Assembly (NCBI GenBank): GCA_003216775.1
Contig: QCII01000006.1
Coordinates: forward strand, 62,001-126,000
Reading direction: 5' to 3'
Source of the DNA: Prochlorococcus sp. AG-402-K21
Lineage (GTDB): Bacteria > Cyanobacteriota > Cyanobacteriia > PCC-6307 > Cyanobiaceae
DNA: 64,000 bases
A program made the translations under genes and the position numbers. The notes under the pieces were generated by a model. That model had not been told where the DNA came from and searched no databases. It saw only the letters and a program-made list of their open reading frames with translations. Shown piece after piece: positions 17,788-28,311 of this stretch (positions within the stretch are counted from its first letter, which is position 1; every line of letters begins with the position of its first letter).

Positions 17788-18105
17788 ATGGCAGCAAGAA
17801 AAACATATATTTTAAAACTCTATGTTGCTGGAAATACACCTAATTCAATGAGAGCTCTAAATACTTTAAAAGAAATATTAGAAAATGAATTTAAAGGAGT
17901 TTATGCTTTAAAGGTTATCGATGTACTTAAGCAACCACAACTTGCAGAGGAAGATAAGATATTAGCTACCCCAACTTTAGCGAAAATATTACCTCCACCA
18001 GTTAGAAGAATTATTGGTGACCTTTCAGATAGAGAGAAAGTTTTAATTGGTTTAGATCTACTTTTTGATGAATTAACTGAAACTGAATATAGTGGAGATA
18101 AATAA
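17788..18105 (+). CDS. kaiB: Circadian clock protein KaiB
   Basis: A 105-residue thioredoxin-like-fold protein, KaiB, which binds phosphorylated KaiC and starts the dephosphorylation phase. The sequence has the typical [17 protein letters not shown] opening, followed by [38 protein letters not shown]. It is followed by kaiC after about 70 bases. No kaiA is present: only 144 bases separate it from rplU, and they contain no KaiA-like frame. This matches the KaiA-less timer reported for Prochlorococcus. The rplU/kaiB divergent region may hold promoters for both. Confidence 0.97.
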   Translation: MAARKTYILKLYVAGNTPNSMRALNTLKEILENEFKGVYALKVIDVLKQPQLAEEDKILATPTLAKILPPPVRRIIGDLSDREKVLIGLDLLFDELTETEYSGDK

Positions 18106-18175
18106 TAATTAGAAAACTTTTATAATTAAAAATAAATTTGATGTTTATTTTTATTTAATTTTTTTGAACAAAACT

Positions 18176-19705
18176 ATGAAAGATAAGAATTTTGGCAAAT
18201 CAAATAAAATGCAAGTTCAAAAATTGCCCACTGGTATAGAAGGTTTCGATGATGTTTGCAGGGGTGGGCTACCTGTATCTCGAAGTACTCTCATTAGTGG
18301 TACATCAGGGACGGGGAAAACTGTTTTTTCGCTTCAATATTTGCACCACGGAATTTGCAATTTTGATGAGCCTGGAATCTTCGTTACATTCGAAGAATCA
18401 CCTTTGGATATAATAAGAAATGCTGCTAGTTTCGGATGGGATTTACAAGAATTAATTGATCAAAATAAGTTATTTATATTGGACGCTTCTCCTGATCCTG
18501 ACGGTCAAGATGTAGCGGGAAACTTTGACTTGTCTGGTCTTATTGAGAGAATTAGTTACGCAATAAGAAAATATAAAGCTAAAAGAGTAGCTATAGATTC
18601 GATAACTGCGGTTTTTCAACAATATGACGCCATTTACGTTGTTAGAAGAGAAATTTTCAGACTAATTGCAAGATTAAAAGAAATAGGAGTAACAACAGTT
18701 ATGACTACTGAAAGGGTAGATGATTACGGACCAATCGCTAGATATGGAGTAGAAGAATTTGTTTCTGATAATGTTGTCTTATTAAGGAATGTCCTTGAGT
18801 CAGAGAAGAGAAGAAGAACATTAGAAGTTTTGAAGTTAAGAGGTACTGTACATATGAAAGGGGAATTCCCATTCACTATGGGTATGAATGGGATAAGTGT
18901 GTTTGCCCTTGGAGCAATGAGACTGACACAAAGGTCTTCAAATATTAGGATAAGCTCTGGAGTTAAAGATCTTGATGATATGTGCGGAGGAGGTTATTTT
19001 CAAGATTCCATTATCCTCGCCACAGGCGCTACTGGTACAGGCAAGACAATGTTAGTATCAAAATTTGTTGAAGATGCTTATAACAACAATGAAAGAGCAA
19101 TACTGTTTGCATACGAAGAATCTAGGGCTCAATTACTCAGGAATGCAACTAGTTGGGGAATAGATTTTGAAAAGATGGAAAGTGATGGATTATTAAAAAT
19201 TATTTGTGCATATCCCGAATCAACTGGTTTAGAAGATCACTTGCAAATCATAAAAACCCAAATTACTCAATTTAAACCAAAGAGAATGGCAATAGATTCT
19301 CTCTCTGCATTAGCTAGAGGTGTAAGTTTGAATGCATTTAGGCAGTTTGTAATAGCAGTTACTGGGTACACAAAACAAGAAGAAATAGCAGGTTTTTTTA
19401 CTAATACTGCAGAGGAATTTATGGGAAGTCATTCTATTACTGATTCTCACATCTCAACAATTACAGACACTATATTATTGCTCCAATATGTTGAAATAAA
19501 AGGAGAGATGGCTAGAGCTCTAAATGTATTTAAAATGCGAGGATCATGGCATGACAAACGTATAAGAGAATTTATAATCACTAATAAGGGCCCTGAAATA
19601 AAAGATTCTTTTTCTAATTTTGAACAGATATTCAGTGGGGCTCCTCATAGAATAGTCCCTGATCAAAATGTTCAAAATGTTTTTAAAGGATTAGATAATA
19701 ATTAG
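18176..19705 (+). CDS. kaiC: Circadian clock ATPase/kinase KaiC
   Basis: A 509-residue double-RecA ATPase that forms a hexamer. The first domain has Walker A GTSGTGKT and catalytic EE in TFEESPLD; the second has GATGTGKT and AYEESRAQ. The autophosphorylation pair equivalent to S431/T432 of Synechococcus is S427/T428 in SHISTITDT. I chose ATG 18176 rather than an in-frame TTG at 18164. The protein keeps all known catalytic residues, so KaiB-KaiC timing without KaiA is plausible; related Prochlorococcus show an hourglass-like rhythm. Its 3' end faces the nblS gene, which is convergent. Confidence 0.97.
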   Translation: MKDKNFGKSNKMQVQKLPTGIEGFDDVCRGGLPVSRSTLISGTSGTGKTVFSLQYLHHGICNFDEPGIFVTFEESPLDIIRNAASFGWDLQELIDQNKLFILDASPDPDGQDVAGNFDLSGLIERISYAIRKYKAKRVAIDSITAVFQQYDAIYVVRREIFRLIARLKEIGVTTVMTTERVDDYGPIARYGVEEFVSDNVVLLRNVLESEKRRRTLEVLKLRGTVHMKGEFPFTMGMNGISVFALGAMRLTQRSSNIRISSGVKDLDDMCGGGYFQDSIILATGATGTGKTMLVSKFVEDAYNNNERAILFAYEESRAQLLRNATSWGIDFEKMESDGLLKIICAYPESTGLEDHLQIIKTQITQFKPKRMAIDSLSALARGVSLNAFRQFVIAVTGYTKQEEIAGFFTNTAEEFMGSHSITDSHISTITDTILLLQYVEIKGEMARALNVFKMRGSWHDKRIREFIITNKGPEIKDSFSNFEQIFSGAPHRIVPDQNVQNVFKGLDNN

Positions 19706-19710
19706 TTCAT

Positions 19711-21765
19711 TTAGCTGATTTCAGAGCTTGAAAAACTATCTGTATTATTTATTGTTTTTGTCAATAATTCATCTTTGTCGGATTGTGCCAAGGCTAAATC
19801 AAACCAAAAGGTTGTTCCAATTCCTAATTCACTTGCCATACGAATTTCCCCACCATGTTTTTCAATTATACCTCGCACAATAGATAAACCTAAACCAGTA
19901 CCTTGTTCAGTATGTACTGCATTCTCTACTCTATAAAAACGGTCAAATATCTTTTCTTGATCCGCCTGAGATATGCCTGAACCTGTATCAGCAATCTCAA
20001 TTCTTACTTTTGGTAATGGTGAAACCAATTCACATTGAGGAGCTCCATCACCAGTGTTAGTTGGGGGTAAGGCCGGACAAGAATCTGGCCAAGTATATGC
20101 TCTTATCATTAAGTTGCTGTTTTTTGGACTAAATTTCAATCCATTACCCAGCAAATTATCAAAAACTTGTAAAAGTAAATCAAAATTTCCGAGGATAGAA
20201 GGAATAGTTTCCTCTATATCATGTGCCAACGAGACATTTTTTTCTAAGGCATTTAGTCTGTAATTTCTGAGGGTTTGTTCTATTGCTGGTTTTATATCCA
20301 TTTCTTCTAGCTGGATTATTTTCCCTGACTCCAATCTTGATAAATCTAGTACATCATTCACAAGTCTTGTAAGTCTATCAGTCTCTGAATTTGCAATCCC
20401 CAGAAATTCGAGTTGTTCTTCATTAGAGAGCTGATCTTTTAAATCATGTAAGGTCTCTACGTAACTTTTAATATTAAAAAGGGGTGTTCTTAACTCGTGA
20501 GAAACATTACTAATAAATCTGTTTTGTGCCGCATTTAATTCTACTTCTCTCGTAAGATCTTGAATCGTCACGGCAATCCCTTTCAATTCAACTTTGTTTG
20601 TATCTAATACTGACTGTAAGACAATTCTTAGAGTTCTAGCAGGTTCTCCTAAACTGAACCGTAAATCATCTTTCTCCTTTTCTCTATTAAGTATTGATTC
20701 TATATTTGTATGTAAGTCATTAGATAAAATTTCGGGGATCTCATTTAAGAAATATTTTCCCTCTAAAAATCTTCCTTCCCAACGAAACAATCTTTTTGCT
20801 GTTGGATTAGTAAGTACGATTTTCCCTTTTGAGTCTAATAAAATTGCACCATCAGCCATAGTAGCTATTAGTGATTCCTGCTTTATTTGAGCGGCTTTAA
20901 GTTCTTCAATGTTGGCCTCGTCATAATTTTCTAGTTGTGTGGCCATTCGGTTAAATCCATTTAAAAGTTCTCCTAGGTCTCCAGTCATAGGTAAAGAAAT
21001 TCTGGATTTAAAGTTCCCTTTTGAAATTTCCCTCACACCTCTTACTAACTCCCTTACAGGCCTAGTAATTGTCAATGCATTGAATACAGCACCAAGGATT
21101 ACTAAAACCCAAATTGATATGAAAACTGCTATTGTCACTTCTCTTGTTAGTGCGGCACTGGCTAAGGCTTTCTTATTGGGTGTCACTCCTAAAGCTAAAG
21201 TTCCAAGATATTTACCTTTCCAAAGCATTGGAACAAATACATCTGTTACTTGCCCCTGAGGAGTAACATGTTGCCTGACTAGTGGGAATTGTGGTCTTTT
21301 CTTTAATTCTGATGGTAGTTTTAATCTTCTAGTCAGCTGGAACTGACTATCTGGACTTGTTGGGGTAGCACTAATGGGTATTCCAAGTTGAACTATATCT
21401 TCAGCATCAGTAAAAAATATATACCGTAAATTTCGACTTGATCTCCAAAATTTTTCAGCCACATTTGAAATTTCTTTTTTTTGATTATTAGCAACTAATT
21501 CTGTGACATTGCCTGATAGTAATAAGCCGAGATCTCGAGCATATCTAGTATCGTTCATTCCTGCATCCCTTTGAATGCTATTGAGAGCAAAAAAGGTTAT
21601 TCCTGTCATTAGGAGACTAACAACGAGAGTCGCAATTGCTAATAATTTGGTTCTTAAACTAAACCTACTCCACCAGACAAGAAGTCTATTAATCCAATAG
21701 TTATTACTATCTTCATTATCGACAATATTATATTCTTTAATTTCTCTATTATCGGTATCAACCAT
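19711..21765 (-). CDS. nblS: Sensor histidine kinase NblS (Hik33-type)
   Basis: A 684-residue membrane sensor kinase, the cyanobacterial high-light and nutrient-stress regulator. It has a first transmembrane helix near 41-62, a periplasmic domain, a second helix near 210-235, a HAMP linker (ITRPVRELVRGVREISKG), a PAS domain, then the phosphoacceptor region NVSHELRTPLFNIKSY with the His. The ATP-binding domain has NLLGNGLKFSP, IADTGSGI and GTGLGLSIVRG. Cyanobacterial NblS pairs with RpaB-type response regulators and controls hli and other photosynthetic genes; here the link is family knowledge. purD lies five bases upstream on the same strand. Confidence 0.93.
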   Translation of the reverse strand: MVDTDNREIKEYNIVDNEDSNNYWINRLLVWWSRFSLRTKLLAIATLVVSLLMTGITFFALNSIQRDAGMNDTRYARDLGLLLSGNVTELVANNQKKEISNVAEKFWRSSRNLRYIFFTDAEDIVQLGIPISATPTSPDSQFQLTRRLKLPSELKKRPQFPLVRQHVTPQGQVTDVFVPMLWKGKYLGTLALGVTPNKKALASAALTREVTIAVFISIWVLVILGAVFNALTITRPVRELVRGVREISKGNFKSRISLPMTGDLGELLNGFNRMATQLENYDEANIEELKAAQIKQESLIATMADGAILLDSKGKIVLTNPTAKRLFRWEGRFLEGKYFLNEIPEILSNDLHTNIESILNREKEKDDLRFSLGEPARTLRIVLQSVLDTNKVELKGIAVTIQDLTREVELNAAQNRFISNVSHELRTPLFNIKSYVETLHDLKDQLSNEEQLEFLGIANSETDRLTRLVNDVLDLSRLESGKIIQLEEMDIKPAIEQTLRNYRLNALEKNVSLAHDIEETIPSILGNFDLLLQVFDNLLGNGLKFSPKNSNLMIRAYTWPDSCPALPPTNTGDGAPQCELVSPLPKVRIEIADTGSGISQADQEKIFDRFYRVENAVHTEQGTGLGLSIVRGIIEKHGGEIRMASELGIGTTFWFDLALAQSDKDELLTKTINNTDSFSSSEIS

Positions 21766-21769
21766 AAGC

Positions 21770-23101
21770 CTAATTCTCCTTTGAAAAGTTTTTTCTCACT
21801 TGATGGCCTATATCTTTTCTAAAGTAAATGCCCTCAAAGTATATTTCTTTTAAATTTTTGTATGCTTTTTCAAAAACCATATCAAAACTTTTATCTTGAC
21901 AGACAATACTTAAAACTCTTCCACCATCAGTTAACAATTCACCATTTTTACTTATAGAAGTGCCAGAGTCGAAAACTTGACAATCCTTTGAGTCAATCGT
22001 TCCCATTTTTATTGGAAAGCCAGTTTTATATTCGTGAGGATAACCTTTTGAGGTCGCTATTACACAACCACTAACTTTATCAAAAGTATCAATTTTTTCA
22101 TCGCCAGTTAGATTTCCCATTGAGCATTTTTCTAGAAGAAATACAAAATTTTGATCCATCAAAGGCATAATTGTTTGACATTCTGGATCACCAAATCTGC
22201 AATTATATTCTATAACTTTGGGTCCGGATTTTGTGATCATTAATCCAAAATAAATTACGCCTTTATAGTCAATATTTTTTTTATTTAATGCATCTATTGT
22301 GGGTTCAATTATCTCTTTGATAATTCTTTCAAGGTAATCTTCTGTTAATAGTGGAGCAGGAGAATAAGCTCCCATGCCTCCTGTATTTGGACCTTTATCA
22401 TTTTCTTTGAGACGTTTGTGATCTTGTGCGGATGGAAGCAATATATATTTCTTGCCATCACATAGAGCAAAAACTGAAACTTCTGGACCATTAATTTTTT
22501 CTTCAAGAACTATCACATTCCCAGAGTCGCCAAACTTGCCGTTTAAGATTGATGCTGCTGCTCTTAAACATTCATCTTTTGAATCGGGAATGAAAACACC
22601 TTTACCTGAAGCTAGACCATCTGCTTTCACAACAAGTGGGGTAGATGAGGAATGGATAATTTTTTTTGCTTCCTTTAGAGAATTGACTTTCCAAAAGTCT
22701 GCAGTTGGAATATTTGCCTCTTGCATAAATTCTTTTGCCCAAGATTTACTAAATTCCAATTTTGCTCCATCTTTACCAGGTCCAAATACTTTAAAGTCTT
22801 TTTTGCGAAGAAAATCAGCTAATCCATTTGCTAAAGGGATTTCAGGTCCAATAACAATTAAATCTATTTTTAAAAAATTAAGCTTATCGATTAATTCATT
22901 TTTATTGTTTAGATCAATTTTTATTCTTTCACATTTATTTATTCTTTCAGATCCAGCATTGCCAGGAATTAAGAAAACTTTTTTGACTAATTCATTTTTT
23001 TGAATAGCCCAAGCTAAAGAATTTTCTCTACCGCCACTCCCAATAATTAAAATATTTTCTAATCTAATTAAGCATTTGGGACTTGAAGAATTAATACTCA
23101 T
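21770..23101 (-). CDS. purD: Phosphoribosylamine--glycine ligase PurD
   Basis: PurD makes glycinamide ribonucleotide, step two of purine synthesis, using ATP. The 443-residue protein has an ILIIGSGGRENSLAWAI start, the PLVVKADGLASGKGVF ATP-grasp segment, KGPNTGGMGAYSPAPLL, and the metal-binding IEYNCRFGDPECQ. Length fits the family. The gene sits directly upstream of nblS (five bases) and divergent from purC, whose product acts in the same pathway. The short space of about 135 bases between purD and purC may hold shared purine-regulated promoters. Confidence 0.96.
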   Translation of the reverse strand: MSINSSSPKCLIRLENILIIGSGGRENSLAWAIQKNELVKKVFLIPGNAGSERINKCERIKIDLNNKNELIDKLNFLKIDLIVIGPEIPLANGLADFLRKKDFKVFGPGKDGAKLEFSKSWAKEFMQEANIPTADFWKVNSLKEAKKIIHSSSTPLVVKADGLASGKGVFIPDSKDECLRAAASILNGKFGDSGNVIVLEEKINGPEVSVFALCDGKKYILLPSAQDHKRLKENDKGPNTGGMGAYSPAPLLTEDYLERIIKEIIEPTIDALNKKNIDYKGVIYFGLMITKSGPKVIEYNCRFGDPECQTIMPLMDQNFVFLLEKCSMGNLTGDEKIDTFDKVSGCVIATSKGYPHEYKTGFPIKMGTIDSKDCQVFDSGTSISKNGELLTDGGRVLSIVCQDKSFDMVFEKAYKNLKEIYFEGIYFRKDIGHQVRKNFSKEN

Positions 23102-23236
23102 AAATTTTGTTCTTGAAGGTTATGAGGTTTCGATGAATAATCAGTTAAAATAGGTTAAATTATTCCGAAAAATGATCTCTAATAATTATGTTAATTACAA
23201 TTAGCACTTTTAGTAATCAAATTAGGTCTTGAATTA

Positions 23237-23965
23237 ATGAATAAAAAATGTGAGTTGATTTATGAAGGCAAAGCAAAAAAAGTCTTTTCTCATAATGATG
23301 AAAATAAAGTAATGATTGAATTTAAAGATGATGCTACTGCTTTCAATGCTATGAAAAAAGCTAAATTTGAAGGTAAAGGAAAACTTAATTGCCTAATAAG
23401 TGCAAAAATTTTTGAGCATCTTATGAATAAGAATATTCCAACTCATTTTATTGAACTCAAAAATGAAAATACAATGATTGCGCAAAAAATAAAAGTAATC
23501 CCATTAGAAATCGTTTTGAGAAATACTGCCTATGGTTCTTTGTGTAAACAAACCGCTATTAAATCTGGTACTGTCTTAGCAAAACCATTAATTGATATTT
23601 ATCTAAAAAATGATGAACTTAATGATCCTCTAATTACAAAAGATAGAATTGAATTAATGAACATACTAAGCTCTAAAGATTTGGATTTAATAATAGAGTT
23701 AACCTTAAAAATTAATATAATCCTGAAAAGTTTTTTTAAAAATATTAAGCTTCAACTTGTCGATTTCAAGTTAGAGTTTGGTTATGATCTGAAAGATAAT
23801 ATTCTCCTTGCGGATGAAATAAGTCCCGATAATTGTAGATTGTGGGATCTGAATCAAAAAAATGATACAATTGTAAGCCTAGATAAAGACAGATTTAGAA
23901 ATGATTTAGGTGGTTTAATTGAAGCTTATAGTGAAATTAACCGAAGAATTAAAAATTTCATTTAA
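23237..23965 (+). CDS. purC: SAICAR synthetase PurC
   Basis: PurC joins CAIR and aspartate to form SAICAR, step seven of purine synthesis. The 242-residue protein has the short bacterial PurC fold: ELIYEGKAKKVF near residue 6, KDDATAFNAMKK, VIPLEIVLRNTAYGSL, and LADEISPDNCRLWD, which binds ATP and substrate. It is slightly AT-biased in codon use, like the rest of the genome. It precedes bamA on the same strand by 47 bases, but the two functions are unrelated. Confidence 0.96.
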   Translation: MNKKCELIYEGKAKKVFSHNDENKVMIEFKDDATAFNAMKKAKFEGKGKLNCLISAKIFEHLMNKNIPTHFIELKNENTMIAQKIKVIPLEIVLRNTAYGSLCKQTAIKSGTVLAKPLIDIYLKNDELNDPLITKDRIELMNILSSKDLDLIIELTLKINIILKSFFKNIKLQLVDFKLEFGYDLKDNILLADEISPDNCRLWDLNQKNDTIVSLDKDRFRNDLGGLIEAYSEINRRIKNFI

Positions 23966-24012
23966 CCCTAATCCTATAAATTAATGCCTTACATACCTTA
24001 AGCAAAAGTATT

Positions 24013-26151
24013 ATGCAAAAACATTCTACAAAATTTAGAAAGGTTTCTACAAATATTGCTTGTTTCTCCTTGATTTTGATATCAAATAATTCAGAACTGG
24101 CAGCCAAGTATATGCAAAATGACGTTGAGGAGTTAATCAAAACACTAGAAATTAACACCATTAATAATGGTATATTTCAAGGGTTTGATATGAAAGAAGA
24201 GGACAATTTCTTTATTGCAGAAAATAAAAAAAATATTAATCAAGAAAGTGTTCTGATCTCAGAAATTATTATCGAAGGCTGGCAAAATCATCCTGAGGGC
24301 AGAAAACTTGAGTTAGCTGCTTATGATTCTATGAGTATAAAGCCAGGGAGTATTGTTGATAATCAAATTTTAAATCAAGACCTAAATGCGATATATGCTA
24401 GTGGTTGGTTTTCAGGAGTTAAAATCAAGTCTCAAGATGGGCCATTGGGAGTAAGGCTAATTGTAAATGTAGTCCCTAATCCAATTTTGAAGAAAGTTGA
24501 ACTAAAACCAATAAACTCAGTAATCACTGATGCATATGTAGATGAAATTTTTAATAATTTTTATGGTACGACACTTAACTTAAATGAATTACAAAATAAA
24601 ATAGAAATAATAAAAAACCGTTTTGAAAATGAGGGGTATTCTTTAGCTAGAATCAAAGGCCCTGATAGAATCTCAGAAGATGGGATAGTAACATTAAAAT
24701 TAACTGAAGGCATCATATCTGATGTAAAGTTAAGATTCCCAGGGTCTGATGGAGAATCTTTAATTAATGGAAAACCTAGAAAAGGCAAAACAAAGGACTG
24801 GGTAATAAAAAGAGAGTTAAAAACGCAACCTGGCACTATCTTCAACAGGAAAATTTTAGAAGCAGATATCAAAAGACTTTATGGCACATCACTTTTTGAT
24901 GATGTCAAGGTGTCCCTTGGTCCTGATAATTCAAATCCTGGCCAAGTCATAATTTTTTTAGATTTAAGCGAGCAAAGAACAGGATCATTAACTGGAGGGC
25001 TTGGATATAGCAGCAGTTCGGGGATCTTTGCTTCACTTGGTTTGCAGGAAACTAATGCACTAGGTAGAGCATGGTCTACCAATTTAAACCTGAATTTTGG
25101 AGAATATTCAACAACATATAATTTTTCTCTATCCGATCCATGGATCAAAGGAGATAAGCATAAAACTGCTTTTAGAACAAATGTTTTTCTTAGTAGAGAT
25201 TATCCGCAAGAATTTAAAAGTGAAAAAAATGGACGACTTTACGCTGTAGATGATAAAACTCCGTCTAGCTCTGATACTTTTTCATCAATTGTTTTAGAAA
25301 AAACAGGAGGCGGATTTGCTTTCTCAAGGCCTCTTAATGGAGGAGATCCCTTTAAGGTCTCAAAATGGAGAGTTCTTGCAGGTATGAATTTCAAGAAAGT
25401 AAAGATGGTTGATGGTAGCGGGAACAAGAAACCTTATGGAGATATGACGCCAACAACAACGCGAAACAACATAAGTGATATTATATGTATTGGATTCACT
25501 CCAAATGATGGCTCTTGCCCTGCAGAAAATACATTGGTAAGTGTTATTGCAAGTGCATCTAAAAATAATTTAAATAATTCTGTCAACCCAACTTCAGGAA
25601 ACAAATTGAGCTTTGGGAGTGAACAGTTTGTTTCAATGGGTGAAAACTCTCCAACTTTCAATAGAATGAGAGCCTCATATTCATTTTTTATACCAACAAA
25701 ATTGATAAATCTAACTAAAGCTTGCAATTCTAGTAATGCTACTAATGAAGATTGTCCTCAAGCACTTGGGTTTCAATTCAAAGCTGGAACTATTCTTGGT
25801 GAATTGCCTCCCTATGAAGCATTTTGTATGGGAGGAACATCATCTGTAAGAGGTTGGGGATCTTGTGATTTAGCTGTAAGCAAAAGTTTTGTTGAGGGCA
25901 CTGTAGAATATAGATTCCCCGTTTGGAAAATGATATCAGGAGCTTTATTTGTTGATGCAGGGAGCGATTTAGGATCTCAAAAGGATGTACCGGGGAAACC
26001 AGGGAAATTATTACAGAAATCAGGCTCTGGTTATTCGCTTGGGGGTGGTATTGGAGTGAAGACTCCAGTTGGTCCACTAAGATTAGATGTTGCAAGTAAG
26101 GATCTAAGTGGAGATTGGAGATATACACTTGGAGTTGGATGGAAGTTTTAA
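24013..26151 (+). CDS. bamA: Outer-membrane assembly factor BamA/Omp85
   Basis: A 712-residue Omp85 protein that inserts beta-barrel proteins into the outer membrane. The N terminus carries a signal-like segment (IACFSLILISNNSELAA). Three POTRA domains follow between about residues 75 and 320, with the IIIEGW, PIL..VELKP and SDVKLRFPG strands typical of cyanobacteria (three rather than five POTRAs). The 16-strand barrel occupies the rest, with the SVRGW (VRGY-like) loop-6 motif near 615 and a C-terminal YTLGVGWKF ending in Phe. It is the first gene of a bamA-lpxC-fabZ-lpxA-lpxB operon; its stop touches the lpxC start. Confidence 0.93.
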   Translation: MQKHSTKFRKVSTNIACFSLILISNNSELAAKYMQNDVEELIKTLEINTINNGIFQGFDMKEEDNFFIAENKKNINQESVLISEIIIEGWQNHPEGRKLELAAYDSMSIKPGSIVDNQILNQDLNAIYASGWFSGVKIKSQDGPLGVRLIVNVVPNPILKKVELKPINSVITDAYVDEIFNNFYGTTLNLNELQNKIEIIKNRFENEGYSLARIKGPDRISEDGIVTLKLTEGIISDVKLRFPGSDGESLINGKPRKGKTKDWVIKRELKTQPGTIFNRKILEADIKRLYGTSLFDDVKVSLGPDNSNPGQVIIFLDLSEQRTGSLTGGLGYSSSSGIFASLGLQETNALGRAWSTNLNLNFGEYSTTYNFSLSDPWIKGDKHKTAFRTNVFLSRDYPQEFKSEKNGRLYAVDDKTPSSSDTFSSIVLEKTGGGFAFSRPLNGGDPFKVSKWRVLAGMNFKKVKMVDGSGNKKPYGDMTPTTTRNNISDIICIGFTPNDGSCPAENTLVSVIASASKNNLNNSVNPTSGNKLSFGSEQFVSMGENSPTFNRMRASYSFFIPTKLINLTKACNSSNATNEDCPQALGFQFKAGTILGELPPYEAFCMGGTSSVRGWGSCDLAVSKSFVEGTVEYRFPVWKMISGALFVDAGSDLGSQKDVPGKPGKLLQKSGSGYSLGGGIGVKTPVGPLRLDVASKDLSGDWRYTLGVGWKF

Positions 26152-26988
26152 GTGTTTCCTTGGCCCACTAATTATGATTCTTGCTATACCTTAGCGGGTG
26201 TTATCACCAGGGAAGGTATAGGACTCCACAGCGGTGAAAAAACAAGAGTTTCTATTTCTTCTTATGAAAAAGAAGGGTATTATGTTTCTTTCAGGGATAA
26301 GCCTAATGAGATTTTTAAACTAACTCAAGATTTAATTGGAAGTACTATGCTTTGTACGGCTGTTAAATTGGGAGGAAGAAATTTATATACTATTGAACAT
26401 TTATTATCCGCAATCGCTGGTTGCGGTCTAAGTTACATACATATTGAGGTTGATGGTAAAGAGATCCCGCTTCTAGATGGATCGGCAATTCAGTGGGTTA
26501 AAGATTTTGAAGAAGTAGGGATAAAAAAAGCCCCTAAACCAGATAATTTTTTTCGAGAGATTAATAAATCAATAATTTTAAATAAAGAGAGCTCTGTTAT
26601 AGCAGCAACTCCTTCTAATAAAATAACAATTATATCCACTATAAGTTTTTCCTATAAAGCAATTGGAAATCAAACTTTTGTGATTGATTTAAATCCAAAA
26701 AGTTTTGTTGAAATGATTGCGCCAGCAAGAACATTTGGTTTTAAGGATCAATTTCAAGAATTAAATGAACTTGGATTAATAAAAGGAGGAAGTTTGGAAA
26801 ATGCCCTTGTTTGTGATGGTGATGGATGGGTTAATCCACCATTAAGATTTAATAATGAACCAATAAGACATAAAATTTTAGACCTAATTGGGGACTTGGC
26901 TTTGGTAGGGTTACCTAAGGCTCAAATTTTAGTTTACAAAGGATCACATTCTTTAAATGCTTTATTGGCCTCATCGCTAAAAAGTTAA
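26152..26988 (+). CDS. lpxC: UDP-3-O-acyl-N-acetylglucosamine deacetylase LpxC
   Basis: LpxC catalyses the committed deacetylation step of lipid A synthesis using a zinc ion. The 278-residue protein has [20 protein letters not shown] at the start, zinc ligands in TIEHLLSAI and [14 protein letters not shown], and the catalytic-base region [11 protein letters not shown]. It starts with GTG at 26152, exactly after the bamA stop, so translation is likely coupled. No lpxD is visible in the window. Prochlorococcus is known to make a simplified lipid A. Confidence 0.95.
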   Translation: MFPWPTNYDSCYTLAGVITREGIGLHSGEKTRVSISSYEKEGYYVSFRDKPNEIFKLTQDLIGSTMLCTAVKLGGRNLYTIEHLLSAIAGCGLSYIHIEVDGKEIPLLDGSAIQWVKDFEEVGIKKAPKPDNFFREINKSIILNKESSVIAATPSNKITIISTISFSYKAIGNQTFVIDLNPKSFVEMIAPARTFGFKDQFQELNELGLIKGGSLENALVCDGDGWVNPPLRFNNEPIRHKILDLIGDLALVGLPKAQILVYKGSHSLNALLASSLKS

Positions 26989-27005
26989 CTTTATCTTTAA
27001 TTGTT

Positions 27006-27464
27006 TTGGAAAAGAAATTATCCACTGAAAATAATCAACTTTCTTCTGAGAACATACTAGGGTTATTACCTCATAGATATCCTTTTGCTCTTGTGGATAA
27101 GGTCATAGAGTATATCCCAGGGGAGAGGGCAGTTGCGATAAAAAATGTAACTATAAATGAGCCTCAATTTCAAGGACACTTTCCTGAAAGGCCCTTAATG
27201 CCTGGAGTCCTTATTGTTGAATCAATGGCTCAAGTTGGTGGAATAATAGTAACGCAAATGCCTGATCTACCTAAAGGACTTTTCGTTTTTGCGGGAATCA
27301 ATAATGTTAAATTTCGAAAACCTGTTGTCCCTGGAGATCGATTAATAATTTCTTGTGAGCTATTGAGTATTAAAAGACAAAGATTTGGCAAAGTTAAAGG
27401 TGAGGCACACGTTGATGGGAAGTTGGTTTGTGCTGGAGAATTAATGTTCTCTCTAGTTGATTAG
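27006..27464 (+). CDS. fabZ: 3-hydroxyacyl-ACP dehydratase FabZ
   Basis: FabZ removes water from 3-hydroxyacyl-ACP in fatty acid elongation. The 152-residue hot-dog-fold protein has [17 protein letters not shown] with the catalytic His, then [25 protein letters not shown] with the active-site Glu region. It lies between lpxC and lpxA, as is common, because both routes draw on the same hydroxyacyl-ACP pool. The first codon is TTG at 27006, 17 bases after lpxC. Confidence 0.95.
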   Translation: MEKKLSTENNQLSSENILGLLPHRYPFALVDKVIEYIPGERAVAIKNVTINEPQFQGHFPERPLMPGVLIVESMAQVGGIIVTQMPDLPKGLFVFAGINNVKFRKPVVPGDRLIISCELLSIKRQRFGKVKGEAHVDGKLVCAGELMFSLVD

Positions 27465-27468
27465 GAAT

Positions 27469-28311
27469 ATGAAGAATAAAAATACTAAATTAAAGTCAAC
27501 CTTGAGTAATGTCAAAGTCCACCCAAACGCGTTTGTTGATTCAAGTGCTGAATTAGAGGATGGGGTTACTATTTCTCAGGGAGCTATTGTAGGACCTAAT
27601 GTAACTATCGGTAAAGGAACCGAAATAGGACCAAATGCTGTTATCACAGGGAAAACTCGAATAGGTAAAAATAACAAAGTTTTCCCAAATGTTTTTATAG
27701 GTCTGGATCCCCAAGATCTCAAATTTAAAGGGGCTTCAACTGAAGTAATTATTGGAGATGATAATACATTTAGAGAATGTGTAACTATTAATAAGGCAAC
27801 TAATGAAGGAGAACAAACGATTATTGGCAATAATAATTTGTTAATGGCATACACTCACATAGGACATAATTGTGAACTTGGCAACAACATTGTTTTATCA
27901 AATAGTGTTCAAGTTGCAGGACATGTAAAAGTTGAAGATAGAGCAATTATTGGTGGCTGCTTAGGTATTCATCAATTTGTACATATAGGATATTTAGCGA
28001 TGATCGGAGGGATGACTAGAGTAGATAGAGATGTGCCACCTTTTTGTTTAGCGGAGGGACATCCAGGAAGATTAAGAGGTTTAAATAGGATTGGAATTAA
28101 AAGAAGTGGTTTGGTTGAAAATAAGGATTTTGATTTAAAACTCTTGCAAAGTACGTGGAATTTACTTTTTAAGTCTAATGATGCTATTTCAAATTCATTA
28201 GAAAAAGCAATGAAAGGAGAATTAGATCTTTCATCTTCAAAATTATGTAGTTTTTTAAAAGAATCAATATCTAAGGAAAGACGGGGACCAATGCCTTTAG
28301 TAAATTTATGA
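27469..28311 (+). CDS. lpxA: UDP-N-acetylglucosamine acyltransferase LpxA
   Basis: LpxA transfers a hydroxyacyl chain to UDP-GlcNAc, the first step of lipid A synthesis. The 280-residue protein is a left-handed beta helix of hexapeptide repeats (about residues 15-190; for example GVTISQGAIVGPNVTIGKGT), with the catalytic-His region MAYTHIGHNCELGN and QFVHIGYLAMIGG, and a C-terminal helical domain. I chose ATG 27469; an in-frame TTG at 27457 would overlap the fabZ stop. Its TGA overlaps the lpxB ATG (ATGA). Confidence 0.95.
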   Translation: MKNKNTKLKSTLSNVKVHPNAFVDSSAELEDGVTISQGAIVGPNVTIGKGTEIGPNAVITGKTRIGKNNKVFPNVFIGLDPQDLKFKGASTEVIIGDDNTFRECVTINKATNEGEQTIIGNNNLLMAYTHIGHNCELGNNIVLSNSVQVAGHVKVEDRAIIGGCLGIHQFVHIGYLAMIGGMTRVDRDVPPFCLAEGHPGRLRGLNRIGIKRSGLVENKDFDLKLLQSTWNLLFKSNDAISNSLEKAMKGELDLSSSKLCSFLKESISKERRGPMPLVNL